64,000 nucleotides of DNA, taken from NCBI RefSeq assembly GCF_039522525.1, contig NZ_BAAADO010000004.1:124001-188000 (forward strand). The letters are read 5' to 3'. The notes beneath the pieces were generated by a model. That model was not told the DNA's origin, made no database searches, and was given only the letters and a program-made list of their open reading frames with translations. Origin of the DNA: Salinibacillus aidingensis (GTDB lineage Bacteria > Bacillota > Bacilli > Bacillales > Alkalibacillaceae). Positions within the stretch are counted from its first letter, which is position 1. The number at the start of each line of letters is the position of its first letter. Made by a program: the position numbers and the translations under genes. Positions 50,000 through 60,198 of this stretch are shown here, piece by piece.

Positions 50000-51202
50000 A
50001 TGAAAAAACGATTAAAACATTTGGATTTTACTTTAATATTTACACCACTGGCTCTAAGTATTTTTGGACTTGTTATGATTTATAGTGCCAGCATGGTGTT
50101 AGCGGTATATGAAGGAATGGGCAGTAATCACTATTTAATAAAACAAATTCAGTGGCTGATTTTAGGTACAGGCCTGCTCTTTTTTACTGCTTTGATCCCT
50201 TATCAAAAATACCAAAGGATTATAAAACCTACCGTTATTGGTATGCTGCTTCTTCTTATTTTTGTTTTTCCTTTTGGAGAGGAAGTCAACTATGCCAAAT
50301 CATGGTACGATTTTAAAATCTTTAGTTTTCAGCCTGCAGAGGTAGCCAAGCTAGGTCTTATTTTGTATTTGGCCTCTGTTTATTCAAAGAAGCTGTCCTA
50401 TATTCATCAATTCGGCAAAGCTGTTATACCGCCGCTGGTAATAACAGGGTTAACCATTATTCTGATTGTCTTACAGCCGGATATAGGTACAGCGGCTATT
50501 ATTATGTGTATCGCACTGAGTGTCATTGTAAGTTCAGGCATTCGTTTACGGCACCTTTTTATTTTAGGTGCAGTTGGAGCTCTTTTTCTTGCCATTGCCA
50601 TCCCGAATCTGGTTACTGATGAACGGGTAGAACGATTCACTGGGGCATATGAGCCATTTTCGGATTCCAGTGGCGGAGGTTATCAGTTAATTCAATCGTA
50701 TTTAGCCATTGGATCTGGAGGATTAACAGGAGAAGGTTTAGGTGAATCCGTTCAAAAATTAGGATATTTAACCCAGCCACATACAGACTTTATTTTAGCA
50801 GTTGTTGCTGAAGAGTTGGGTCTCATTGGTGTGGCAATCAGTATCGGGGCTATTGCTGTAATTGTTTTAAGAGGATTATATTTTGCCAGAAAGTGTGAAG
50901 ATGCTTTTGGATCCCTGTTAGCGATAGGGATTTCCTTCATGGTAGGGATTCAGGCATTTATAAATATAGGTTCTATGAGTGGTGTGCTGCCTATAACAGG
51001 TGTAACACTGCCATTTATAAGCTATGGAGGCAGTTCCCTCTTAATCTTGATGATCTCCATGGGTATTTTAAATAATATTGCTATGCAAGTAAAATCCAGT
51101 GAACAAACCTACACCAAAACACGTTCACAAATTCCAGATGCATCAGAAGAATCAGTGTTTTCAATCAATGAAAGGAGAGGAAGAAAAGCATGGGTGAAAT
51201 AA
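50000..51202 (+). CDS. ftsW: Septal peptidoglycan polymerase FtsW
   Basis: 400 residues and about ten membrane helices, SEDS family. Marks are M-I-Y-S-A-S near residue 27, F-Q-P-A-E-V-A-K-L near 110, L-Q-P-D-I-G-T-A near 155 and the late G-V-T-L-P-F-I-S-Y-G-G-S near 336. With its partner PBP it polymerises glycan at the septum. The ATG at 50000 is preceded by AAGGA; an ATG at 49991 lies too close to it. The 3' end overlaps pyc by 13 bp, an arrangement also present in B. subtilis as neighbours. Confidence 0.94.
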   Translation: MKKRLKHLDFTLIFTPLALSIFGLVMIYSASMVLAVYEGMGSNHYLIKQIQWLILGTGLLFFTALIPYQKYQRIIKPTVIGMLLLLIFVFPFGEEVNYAKSWYDFKIFSFQPAEVAKLGLILYLASVYSKKLSYIHQFGKAVIPPLVITGLTIILIVLQPDIGTAAIIMCIALSVIVSSGIRLRHLFILGAVGALFLAIAIPNLVTDERVERFTGAYEPFSDSSGGGYQLIQSYLAIGSGGLTGEGLGESVQKLGYLTQPHTDFILAVVAEELGLIGVAISIGAIAVIVLRGLYFARKCEDAFGSLLAIGISFMVGIQAFINIGSMSGVLPITGVTLPFISYGGSSLLILMISMGILNNIAMQVKSSEQTYTKTRSQIPDASEESVFSINERRGRKAWVK

Positions 51203-54200
51203 AACAAATCAATAAAGTTTTAGTGGCAAATCGAGGAGAAATTGCCATCCGTGTATTTCGAGCCTGTACGGAGCTTAATATCCGTACAGTGGCGATTTAT
51301 TCCCAGGAAGATACGGGATCCTATCATCGCTATAAGGCTGATGAAGCATACTTAGTGGGGAAAGGGAAAAAACCGATCGATGCATACTTGGATATTGAAG
51401 GAATCATCGAAATTGCAAAACGGGTTGGAGTGGATGCCATTCATCCCGGTTACGGTTTTTTGTCTGAAAATATTGAATTTGCAAAACGTTGTGAAGAAGA
51501 GGGGATTATATTCATAGGACCAAACAGTGAGCATCTGGAGATTTTTGGTGATAAGGTGAAAGCCCGTCATCAGGCCATTAAAGCCGGTATACCAGTTATT
51601 CCTGGCAGTGATGGACCTGTGAAGCATTTAGAGGAAGTAAAAGAATTTGGCCAGAAGCATGAATTTCCTATTATTATTAAAGCTGCTTTAGGAGGCGGGG
51701 GGCGCGGAATGCGGATTGTCCGGAGTCCTGAATCGTTAAATGATGCCTTTGACCGGGCTAAATCAGAAGCGAATGCAGCTTTTGGCAGTGATGAGGTCTA
51801 TGTCGAAAAGCTGGTTGAAAATCCGAAACATATTGAAGTGCAAATTTTAGGGGATAAAGCTGGTAATATTGTTCATTTATATGAAAGGGACTGCTCAGTG
51901 CAGCGACGTCACCAGAAAGTGGTTGAAGTAGCCCCGAGTGTTTCGCTTCCTGACAAGCTGAGACAGGAAATCTGTGATGCTGCCGTTCAGTTAATGAATG
52001 AAGTAGATTATATCAATGCTGGAACGGTAGAGTTTCTGGTGACCGATAAAGAGTTTTACTTTATAGAGGTTAATCCAAGAGTACAGGTAGAGCATACCAT
52101 TACAGAGCAAATCACAGGTATTGATATAGTACAGACTCAAATTATGATTGCTGAAGGACATCATTTATTTGATGATAAAATTTCCATCCCACATCAAGAA
52201 GACATTCAAACCACAGGATATGCCATTCAATCACGTGTAACCACAGAGGATCCCCTGAATAACTTTATGCCTGATACGGGTAAAATTATGGCCTATCGTA
52301 CAGGTGGAGGATTTGGCGTAAGGCTTGATGCCGGAAATGGCTATCAGGGTGCCGTTATTTCTCCGCATTATGATTCTCTTTTAGTAAAAGTATCTACATG
52401 GGCCCTGACTTTTGAAAAAGCTGCAAGTAAAATGGTCAGAAATTTAAAGGAATTTAGAATTCGCGGGATCAAAACCAATATTCCGTTTTTGGAGAATGTA
52501 ATCCAGCATTCAAGGTTCTTAACAGGGGAATATGACACAACTTTTATCGATCAGACCCCGGAACTGTTTGTCTTTCCGAAGCGTAAGGATAGAGGAACAA
52601 AGATGCTTAGTTACATTGGTTATACAACCATCAATGGTTTTGACGGAGATGGAAAAAAGAAGAAGCCAGGCTTTTTAAATCCAAGAATACCAAAAGTGAA
52701 ACAGTCGGAAAAATACCCGTCAGGAACGAAGCAAATCCTGGATGAACAAGGACCTGAAGGCTTAGCAGACTGGCTGAAGAATCAGAAAGAAGTCTTATAT
52801 ACGGATACAACCTTCCGGGATGCCCATCAGTCTCTGCTTGCCACTCGTGTAAGGACCAAGGATTTGTTACAAATCGCTGATCCAACTGCACGACTGTTGC
52901 CTGAGCTATTCTCTGTAGAAATGTGGGGAGGAGCAACGTTTGATGTGTCCTACCGTTTCCTGAAGGAGGACCCATGGGATCGATTACTGAAGTTGCGTGA
53001 TAAAATGCCGAATGTTTTATTTCAAATGCTGCTTCGTGCCAATAACGCAGTCGGTTACAAAAACTATCCTGATAATGTCATTCAGGAGTTTGTCGAGAAA
53101 AGTTCAAATGCAGGAATCGATGTGTTCAGAATTTTCGATAGTTTAAATTGGGTAAAAGGAATGACACTTGCGATTGACTCTGTTCGATCAAACGAAAAGG
53201 TTGCTGAGGCTGCGATGTGTTACACAGGGGATATTCTTGATCCTTCAAGACCCAAGTATGATTTAGCTTATTATCGAAATTTAGCCAAGGAACTGGAGAA
53301 CGCCGGAGCTCATATTCTCGGCATTAAAGATATGGCCGGCCTGTTAAAACCTGAAGCAGCCTATCAATTGATCTCTACGTTAAAAGAGTCTATTGACATT
53401 CCTATTCATTTGCATACCCATGACACAAGCGGCAATGGAATCTTTACTTATGCTAAGGCCATCGATGCAGGAGTCGATGTAGTAGACGTAGCGAGTGGTC
53501 CAATGTCTGGTTTAACTTCACAGCCTAGTGCAAATAGTTTATTCTATGCACTGGATCACAATGAACGCAAACCACAGGTGGACATTCAATCTTATGAAAA
53601 AATTGGCCATTACTGGGAGGACATCCGCAAATATTACCAGGGATTTGAAAGTGGGATGAAGGCGCCACATTCAGAAATTTATCTGCACGAAATGCCGGGT
53701 GGTCAGTATAGTAATCTGCAGCAGCAGGCAAAAGCTGTAGGTCTTGAAGAACGCTGGGATGATGTGAAGCAAATGTATCGACGTGTCAATGACATGTTCG
53801 GGGACATTGTTAAAGTGACACCATCCTCTAAAGTGGTTGGGGATATGGCCCTTTACATGGTTCAGAATGATTTGACTGAGGATGACATTTACGAGCGGGG
53901 AGAATCCCTGGACTTCCCTGATAGTGTTGTTCAATTGTTCCAGGGTTACCTTGGTCAGCCGTATCAAGGGTTCCCGCAGGAGCTGCAAAGAATCATCCTG
54001 AAAGGGAGAGAGCCGATTAAAGAACGTCCTGGGGAATTGCTTGAAAATGTAGATTTCCATGAGTTACGTGATAATTTATATCATAAGCTTAACCGTCAGA
54101 TTACAAATTTTGAATTAATCACCTATGCTCTATATCCAAAGGTTTATATGGATTATAACAAGTTCTATGATCAGTATGGAGACCTGTCTGTTCTGGACAC

Positions 54201-54633
54201 GCCGACATTCTTCTATGGAATGCGCTTGGGAGAAGAAATTGAAGTGGAAATTGAACAGGGAAAGACCCTAATTGTTAAATTGGTTTCTATAGGTGAACCA
54301 CAGCAGAATGGTACACGGGTCATTTATTTTGAGTTAAACGGTCAGCCGCGGGAAGTAATTGTCAGGGACGAGAGCATTCAAAATCTTATCCAGGAACGAC
54401 CAAAGGCTGATAAGGATAATGATCATCAGATTGGTGCAACCATGCCTGGAACTGTCATTGATGTTTTAGTTGAAAAAGGGGAAAAGGTCCAAAAAGGTGA
54501 TCATTTAATGATTACAGAAGCGATGAAGATGGAGACAACTGTACAGGCGCCGTTTGATGGTAAAATTAAAAAGGTTTATGTGAAAAACGCAGAAGCTATT
54601 GAAACAGGTGACCTGCTCATAGAGTTTGAATAA
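51190..54633 (+). CDS. pyc: Pyruvate carboxylase
   Basis: 1147 residues. The biotin carboxylase domain (about 1-455) has ATP-grasp loop G-G-G-G-R-G-M-R. The carboxyltransferase domain (about 530-800) has T-T-F-R-D-A-H-Q-S and metal ligands in H-L-H-T-H-D. An allosteric/tetramerisation region follows, then the biotin carrier domain with E-A-M-K-M, biotin-lysine at residue 1113. It forms oxaloacetate from pyruvate and bicarbonate, feeding the TCA cycle. DarB, encoded at 9.3 kb, is reported to activate it in B. subtilis. The ATG at 51190 follows AAAGGAGAGG inside ftsW. Ends in a strong terminator. Confidence 0.97.
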   Translation: MGEIKQINKVLVANRGEIAIRVFRACTELNIRTVAIYSQEDTGSYHRYKADEAYLVGKGKKPIDAYLDIEGIIEIAKRVGVDAIHPGYGFLSENIEFAKRCEEEGIIFIGPNSEHLEIFGDKVKARHQAIKAGIPVIPGSDGPVKHLEEVKEFGQKHEFPIIIKAALGGGGRGMRIVRSPESLNDAFDRAKSEANAAFGSDEVYVEKLVENPKHIEVQILGDKAGNIVHLYERDCSVQRRHQKVVEVAPSVSLPDKLRQEICDAAVQLMNEVDYINAGTVEFLVTDKEFYFIEVNPRVQVEHTITEQITGIDIVQTQIMIAEGHHLFDDKISIPHQEDIQTTGYAIQSRVTTEDPLNNFMPDTGKIMAYRTGGGFGVRLDAGNGYQGAVISPHYDSLLVKVSTWALTFEKAASKMVRNLKEFRIRGIKTNIPFLENVIQHSRFLTGEYDTTFIDQTPELFVFPKRKDRGTKMLSYIGYTTINGFDGDGKKKKPGFLNPRIPKVKQSEKYPSGTKQILDEQGPEGLADWLKNQKEVLYTDTTFRDAHQSLLATRVRTKDLLQIADPTARLLPELFSVEMWGGATFDVSYRFLKEDPWDRLLKLRDKMPNVLFQMLLRANNAVGYKNYPDNVIQEFVEKSSNAGIDVFRIFDSLNWVKGMTLAIDSVRSNEKVAEAAMCYTGDILDPSRPKYDLAYYRNLAKELENAGAHILGIKDMAGLLKPEAAYQLISTLKESIDIPIHLHTHDTSGNGIFTYAKAIDAGVDVVDVASGPMSGLTSQPSANSLFYALDHNERKPQVDIQSYEKIGHYWEDIRKYYQGFESGMKAPHSEIYLHEMPGGQYSNLQQQAKAVGLEERWDDVKQMYRRVNDMFGDIVKVTPSSKVVGDMALYMVQNDLTEDDIYERGESLDFPDSVVQLFQGYLGQPYQGFPQELQRIILKGREPIKERPGELLENVDFHELRDNLYHKLNRQITNFELITYALYPKVYMDYNKFYDQYGDLSVLDTPTFFYGMRLGEEIEVEIEQGKTLIVKLVSIGEPQQNGTRVIYFELNGQPREVIVRDESIQNLIQERPKADKDNDHQIGATMPGTVIDVLVEKGEKVQKGDHLMITEAMKMETTVQAPFDGKIKKVYVKNAEAIETGDLLIEFE

Positions 54634-54640
54634 AAAGACA

Positions 54641-54675
54641 AAAAAGCGGACTTCAGAAACTGAAGTCCGCTTTTT
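54641..54675. terminator. Terminator shared by pyc and ctaA
   Basis: AAAAAGCGGACTTCAG pairs perfectly with CTGAAGTCCGCTTTTT around AAA plus T run. Confidence 0.9.
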
Positions 54676-54693
54676 TCGTGGTGCGTCCAGCAC

Positions 54694-55605
54694 TTAGTTT
54701 CTCTCGTTCTGTGCGCTTCTTGTGGAAAGAAGGATGAAGTAGCAGAGAAGCCCAAAGAAAACGGAGATAACCAGAGCATGGAATAATGCGATATATAAGT
54801 TTGCAATAGTAAAAATGATCATTGCTCCCAAAGCAACCTGTAAAATAATCAGCAGCAGAGCAATCGTCCATCCATAATACATGACCTTATGCTTTTTATA
54901 GTTTCGGGAAATTCTAAAGAATAAAAAGATAACCCAGACAAACAAAAGGCCTGCTGCAAATCGATGGCCCATTTGTACCCATTGTATAAAGCTATAGTCA
55001 ACAGGAGATAATCCCGGCTCACAGAATGGCCAGCTTATACAGGCCAGGCTTGCTTGCGCGTGCCGTACCAGCGCTCCTGTATAGACGACCACTAGAGTGT
55101 AAGCAAATAACAAATAAAATTGTCGTCTTAACGCGAAATCAATATACAGGGCCTGAGCATCAAATTTCTTATCAATTTCAAAGATGATAATCATGAGCAG
55201 GAACACAGCCGCAAAAGAAATCAGCGAAATGCCAAAATGCAGCGCTAAAACAAAATCAGACTGTCCCCATACTACAGCAGCAGCGCCTATAAGTCCCTGT
55301 ACTAGAAGGAAGAATATCGACATAAAGGCAAGAAATTTTGTTTCTCGTACATTCCCGTAGTATTTCCAGGCAAGAATAGATAATATTAAAACCAGGATTC
55401 CCACTGTACCGGAAACCAGTCTGTGACTTAATTCTATAATCAATTCAAATGTTAAATCAGAAGGGATGATTTCTCCTTCACACAAAGGCCAGCTTCTTCC
55501 ACAGCCCAGTCCGGATTCTGTTTTGGTAACGAGGGCTCCACCTACCAAAACAAACAGCATACCTATTGTTGATAGAACTGACAACCATTTTAAAAACTTT
55601 ATCAT
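54694..55605 (-). CDS. ctaA: Heme A synthase
   Basis: 303 residues, eight membrane helices in two four-helix halves. The first half contains the conserved C-G-R-S-W-P-L-C pair (Cys-x6-Cys) on the outer loop and E-L-S-H-R heme ligands. The second half has C-x6-C in C-I-S-W-P-F-C-E and M-G-H-R. It oxidises heme O to heme A for cytochrome oxidase. It is divergent from ctaB as in B. subtilis, with a 463-bp shared regulatory region. The ATG lies after GTAGGTAGG. Confidence 0.95.
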   Translation of the reverse strand: MIKFLKWLSVLSTIGMLFVLVGGALVTKTESGLGCGRSWPLCEGEIIPSDLTFELIIELSHRLVSGTVGILVLILSILAWKYYGNVRETKFLAFMSIFFLLVQGLIGAAAVVWGQSDFVLALHFGISLISFAAVFLLMIIIFEIDKKFDAQALYIDFALRRQFYLLFAYTLVVVYTGALVRHAQASLACISWPFCEPGLSPVDYSFIQWVQMGHRFAAGLLFVWVIFLFFRISRNYKKHKVMYYGWTIALLLIILQVALGAMIIFTIANLYIALFHALVISVFFGLLCYFILLSTRSAQNERN

Positions 55606-56068
55606 GATTCCTACCTACCATTCTAATATTAAAGTCCAAATTACATTTTAATATAAAAAAATGCGATGTACAAAAGAAATTGTCACAATTTGATTACAAA
55701 AATGTGCTATTATGGATATATAAGGTTTTCACTATTTTCACGTAAATAAGCATAAAAAGGTTGCATCTTTACCATATCTTTGCTAGAAATAAATAGGGTT
55801 GGTCATTTCATAATAATCCCATAACTACATATCTTTACTAATTTGATGTCAAAACTGAATTTAGGGTAAAAATCAATTTTAAGGGAAATGTCATAAATTT
55901 GTCACACAAACGGTGATGATGTGTGATTAAATAGATGTAAGCAATCATTATGATGAACTATAATGGGGATTTTGAAGTGTATTTTAAGGACGATTCAAAC
56001 GGTCGTACTTCCTGATATAGCAGAATGAATGTGTACTTAATGAACAGAGAGGAAGGTAACGTTTAAAA
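55606..56068. other. ctaA-ctaB divergent regulatory region
   Basis: AT-rich, no reading frame supported. TTGATT and a TATATA-rich segment near 55690-55720 and a TTTGTCACACAAA palindrome near 55904-55916 are candidate control sites. In B. subtilis the equivalent region binds ResD and carries CcpA and Spo0A control. I cannot assign sites with confidence here. Confidence 0.4.
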
Positions 56069-57013
56069 ATGAGTAACCCTAAATCAATTGGGACTAATCC
56101 TGCACTGATTGAAACATCAGACAAGGACTACGATAAAACGAATTCGCTTTGGTCCGATTTTCTGGCTTTGATAAAAATTGGGATTATTAATTCAAATTTG
56201 ATGACAACCTTTGCCGGCTTCTGGCTTGCATTATTTATTACGCAATCACAGTTTTTACAGTATTGGGATAACCTGATCATTACGTTGGCTGGTACAGCAT
56301 TAGTGATTGCCGGAGGATGTATTTTAAACAATTATTATGATCGGGATATTGATCAAAAGATGTCCAGGACAATTAAACGTCCAACGGTAACAGGAACAAT
56401 GTCGAATTCTTTTGTTATCAGATTGGGTATTGGTTTTTCGGTTGCTGGACTGCTGGCCCTGTGGCTGACTTCACCTATGTCAGCGCTTTTTGGGTTTATA
56501 GGCTGGTTTACTTATGTGGTTCTATATACGATGTGGTCCAAGCGACGCTATACAATCAATACCATTATTGGAAGCTTTTCAGGTGCAGCACCTCCATTAA
56601 TTGGCTGGTTTGCTGTAGATACCGGCTTTCATCCGCTTGCTTTTGTACTATTTCTTATCTTATTTATTTGGCAGACACCACACTTTTTGGCTTTGGCCAT
56701 GATGAAAACAAAGGAGTATAAGGAAGCTGGCATTCCAATGCTTCCGGTTGTCCATGGATTTTCCATTACCAAAAGGCAAATGACAATTTATGTAGCATGT
56801 TTACTGCCATTACCTTTTTATTTTGGTTCATTAGGGACAATCTTTTTAGTATTGGCTTCTATATTAAATATAGGTTGGTTAATACTATCAATAAGTGGCT
56901 TCTTTATGAAAGATGATTTAAAGTGGGCCAAACGTATGTTTATTTATTCACTGAATTATTTAACCATCATTTCTTTAGCAATGGTGATTGCCACCATTCC
57001 GTCATTTTTCTAA
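56069..57013 (+). CDS. ctaB: Heme O synthase (protoheme IX farnesyltransferase)
   Basis: 314 residues, nine hydrophobic segments, UbiA family. The prenyl-diphosphate motif N-N-Y-Y-D-R-D-I-D-x-x-M-x-R-T near residue 90 and a second Asp-rich region around T-K-E-Y-K-E-A-G near 210 are intact. It adds farnesyl to heme B; CtaA then makes heme A. The ATG at 56069 follows AGGAAGG. First gene of the cta cluster, 84 bp before ctaC. Confidence 0.95.
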   Translation: MSNPKSIGTNPALIETSDKDYDKTNSLWSDFLALIKIGIINSNLMTTFAGFWLALFITQSQFLQYWDNLIITLAGTALVIAGGCILNNYYDRDIDQKMSRTIKRPTVTGTMSNSFVIRLGIGFSVAGLLALWLTSPMSALFGFIGWFTYVVLYTMWSKRRYTINTIIGSFSGAAPPLIGWFAVDTGFHPLAFVLFLILFIWQTPHFLALAMMKTKEYKEAGIPMLPVVHGFSITKRQMTIYVACLLPLPFYFGSLGTIFLVLASILNIGWLILSISGFFMKDDLKWAKRMFIYSLNYLTIISLAMVIATIPSFF

Positions 57014-57096
57014 TATCGTTAGGTGAATAAACCATTATTCCCTAACTTTATATTCATATTTAACACAACATAAAAGAGAAAGAGGGGTATGAATTC

Positions 57097-58293
57097 ATGA
57101 AAGGATGGATGGGCAGGTTTCGAGCACTGTTTTTACTAGGTGGATTAGCACTAGTTCTTTCAGGTTGTGGAAACCCGTACTTAAGTGCCTTGCAGCCGAA
57201 AGGTGAAGGCGCAGACATGATTATGGACCTTATGATCCTTAGTATTGTTATCATGCTGTTTGTATTTTTGGTTGTTATGGCAATTTATGTATTTGTTTTA
57301 GTTAAGTTCCGTCAGAAAAAAGGACAGGAAGATTATATTCCTAAACAGGTTGAGGGGAACCGTGTATTGGAAACAATATGGACTGTTATTCCTATTATTT
57401 TGCTGCTGATTTTAGCGGTTCCAACTGTACAATATACATTTGCATTATCTGATACAACCCCTGAAACACAAGAAGGCGAGGAAGCAGAAAATGCGGAAGA
57501 AGCCCTCTGGATTGATGTAACAGGTAAGCAGTTCTGGTGGAATTTTGATTATCGGGATAAAAACGTTCAAACCAGTCAGGATTTATATATTCCGACTGAC
57601 AGACGAGTTTACATTAAGTTGAGTTCAGGAGATGTTATCCATTCCTTCTGGGTACCGACAATTTCAGGTAAGATGGACGTAAACCCTGGAAAAAATGAAA
57701 ATGAAATGTTTATTCAAGCAGATGAAGAAGGGGTTTACTGGGGCCAGTGTGCTGAATTTTGCGGACCTTCTCACTCCTTAATGGACTTTAGAATTGTAGC
57801 TGTTAGTCCAGGAGAGTTTGATCAGTGGTTATCCGACATGCAGAATGTGGATCCGGAAGCTGAGCCGGAAAGTGAACCGGCCAGAGAAGGTAAGAAATTA
57901 TTCTCAGAAAACAGCTGTTTAGGCTGTCACGCTGTAGGTTCTTCACCAGCTATGATGGGACCGAATGTAACAAACTTCGGTGACCGTTCCAAAGTTGCCG
58001 GTATTCTTGATTACAATAAAGATAATATTGTGAGCTGGATTCTGAACCCTGAGAAACATAAGCCTGGAAACCAGATGACAGGTAACTATACAGTTCCAAG
58101 CAAAGAGGATGCTGAAAAGATTGCTGATTATCTCATGTCTCTAAGTCCAAGTGAAATTGGACCAGACGATGCAAAAGATGATGACTACATCAAGCCACAG
58201 AAGGATGAAGAATCTGACAATAAGAACGAAGAAAATAATGAAGCAGAAGATAGTGATGAAAACACAAATGAAGAACAATCAGAAGAAGAGTAA
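57097..58293 (+). CDS. ctaC: Cytochrome caa3 oxidase subunit II
   Basis: 398-residue lipoprotein precursor with lipobox L-S-G-C. Two membrane helices follow (about 45-70 and 90-112), then a CuA cupredoxin domain with H-S-F-W near 186 and the ligand loop C-A-E-F-C-G-P-S-H-S-L-M near 220. A fused cytochrome c domain (about 265-350) has C-L-G-C-H. The last 45 residues are almost all Asp, Glu, Asn and Lys, an extension relative to the 356-residue B. subtilis protein. It receives electrons from cytochrome c; the Sco protein at 6.1 kb should load its copper. The ATG lies after AAAGAGGGG. Confidence 0.95.
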   Translation: MKGWMGRFRALFLLGGLALVLSGCGNPYLSALQPKGEGADMIMDLMILSIVIMLFVFLVVMAIYVFVLVKFRQKKGQEDYIPKQVEGNRVLETIWTVIPIILLLILAVPTVQYTFALSDTTPETQEGEEAENAEEALWIDVTGKQFWWNFDYRDKNVQTSQDLYIPTDRRVYIKLSSGDVIHSFWVPTISGKMDVNPGKNENEMFIQADEEGVYWGQCAEFCGPSHSLMDFRIVAVSPGEFDQWLSDMQNVDPEAEPESEPAREGKKLFSENSCLGCHAVGSSPAMMGPNVTNFGDRSKVAGILDYNKDNIVSWILNPEKHKPGNQMTGNYTVPSKEDAEKIADYLMSLSPSEIGPDDAKDDDYIKPQKDEESDNKNEENNEAEDSDENTNEEQSEEE

Positions 58294-58335
58294 TTTGTGA
58301 AAGTCGTCAAGATCTTTTAAAGGGAGGTTATTGAG

Positions 58336-60198
58336 GTGAGTACAGCTGCGTTAGAGAAGCAAGGCTTTGGCGCTACCTTATGGGATTACTTAACAACCGT
58401 TGACCATAAGAAAATAGGAATTCTCTATTTACTTGGTGGAGGTTTCTTTTTCCTGCTTGGCGGACTCGAAGCAATGCTTATTCGTTTACAGCTAATGTTG
58501 CCTGATAATGAATTAATTGGTGCACAGTTTTATAATGAAGTTATGACCATGCACGGAACAACGATGATCTTTTTGGCTGCTATGCCACTCATCTTCGCAT
58601 TTATGAATGCGATTGTTCCATTACAAATCGGTGCCCGTGATGTGGCATTCCCGTTTGTAAATGCTTTAGGATTCTGGTTATTTTTATTTGGAGGTTTACT
58701 CTTAAATTTATCATGGTTCATGGGTGGTGCACCGGATGGGGGCTGGACAGCATACGCTCCGTTTTCCATCTGGTCACCGACTCACGGATTTGACTTTTAT
58801 GCAATAGGATTACAGATAACTGGTTTTGGTACCCTTATGGGTGGAATTAACTTTATTGTGACGATTGTAAACATGCGTGCTCCGGGTATGACTTATATGC
58901 GTATGCCACTATTCACCTGGACAGCACTAATTGCCAGTGTATTAATTTTATTTGCATTCCCGGCATTAACTGTAGGTTTATTTCTAATGACGTTCGACCG
59001 TCTCTTTGGGGCCAATTTCTTTGTTCCTGAAATGGGCGGTAATGAAATTATCTGGGAACACCTATTCTGGATTTTTGGTCACCCGGAAGTATACATTCTT
59101 GTATTGCCAGCTTTCGGTATATTCAGTGAAGTTATTACAACTTTCTCCAAGAAGCGTTTATTTGGTTATTCAGCAATGGTATTCGCAACCGTACTTATTG
59201 CATTCTTTGGTTTTATGGTTTGGGCTCACCACATGTTCACAGTAGGTATGGGACCAATTGCTAACTCCATCTTTGCGATTGCGACCATGGCGATTGCTGT
59301 GCCAACGGGTATCAAAATATTTAACTGGCTGTTTACCATGTGGGGTGGAAACATCCGACTTACAACTCCAATGCTGTGGGCAGCAGGATTTATACCAACA
59401 TTTACGATTGGTGGTATGACAGGTGTAATGGTTGCTGTGGCAGCGGCCGACCTGCAATATCATGATACGTATTTCGTTGTTGCACACTTCCACTACGTAA
59501 TCGTAGGCGGGGTTGTATTCGGCCTTATCGCCGCAACACATTACTGGTGGCCGACGATGTTTGGTAAGATATTAAATGAGAAACTCGGAAAATGGACTTT
59601 CTGGCTCTTTTTTATCGGTTTCCATTTAACATTCTTTATCCAGCATTTCCTTGGTCTTATGGGTATGCCACGAAGATACTGGAAGTTTCTGCCTGGTCAG
59701 GAATTAGAAGTAGGGAACTTCATCAGTACCATCGGGGCATTACTGATGGCTGTTGGTACGATCATTCTGCTTTACAATATCGTTAAAACAACTGTGAGTG
59801 GAGAAAAATGTGATTCTGATCCTTGGGATGGACGTACACTTGAATGGAGTTTACCAAACCCAACACCACACTATAATTTTAAACAATTACCACTTGTGCG
59901 CGGATTGGATCCACTATGGATTGAAAAAACTCAGGGAAATGGAAAAATGATTCCGGCTGAGCCTGTGAATGATATTCACATGCCGAATAATTCATTCTTA
60001 CCTTTTATGATGTCTTTAGGTTTATTTATTGCAGGCCTTGGATTTATCTTCCGCACAGATTCAACAATGGGGTATATCGGCATTGTTGCTGGTCTCGTTA
60101 TTTTCTTTGGAAGTATGATTATCCGTTCTGTAAAAGATGATCTAGGTTATCACATTCATAAAGAAGATCTTGAAGAAGAGGGGGCTGGGGCAGAATGA
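58336..60198 (+). CDS. ctaD: Cytochrome caa3 oxidase subunit I
   Basis: 620 residues, at least 12 membrane helices. Heme and CuB ligands are visible: M-H-G-T-T-M near residue 73, the cross-linked H-P-E-V-Y near 252, A-H-H-M-F near 302 and V-A-H-F-H-Y near 387. It reduces oxygen to water and pumps protons. The start is GTG 58336 after GGGAGG. The stop codon overlaps the ctaE start (ATGA), so subunits are translationally coupled. Confidence 0.97.
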   Translation: MSTAALEKQGFGATLWDYLTTVDHKKIGILYLLGGGFFFLLGGLEAMLIRLQLMLPDNELIGAQFYNEVMTMHGTTMIFLAAMPLIFAFMNAIVPLQIGARDVAFPFVNALGFWLFLFGGLLLNLSWFMGGAPDGGWTAYAPFSIWSPTHGFDFYAIGLQITGFGTLMGGINFIVTIVNMRAPGMTYMRMPLFTWTALIASVLILFAFPALTVGLFLMTFDRLFGANFFVPEMGGNEIIWEHLFWIFGHPEVYILVLPAFGIFSEVITTFSKKRLFGYSAMVFATVLIAFFGFMVWAHHMFTVGMGPIANSIFAIATMAIAVPTGIKIFNWLFTMWGGNIRLTTPMLWAAGFIPTFTIGGMTGVMVAVAAADLQYHDTYFVVAHFHYVIVGGVVFGLIAATHYWWPTMFGKILNEKLGKWTFWLFFIGFHLTFFIQHFLGLMGMPRRYWKFLPGQELEVGNFISTIGALLMAVGTIILLYNIVKTTVSGEKCDSDPWDGRTLEWSLPNPTPHYNFKQLPLVRGLDPLWIEKTQGNGKMIPAEPVNDIHMPNNSFLPFMMSLGLFIAGLGFIFRTDSTMGYIGIVAGLVIFFGSMIIRSVKDDLGYHIHKEDLEEEGAGAE

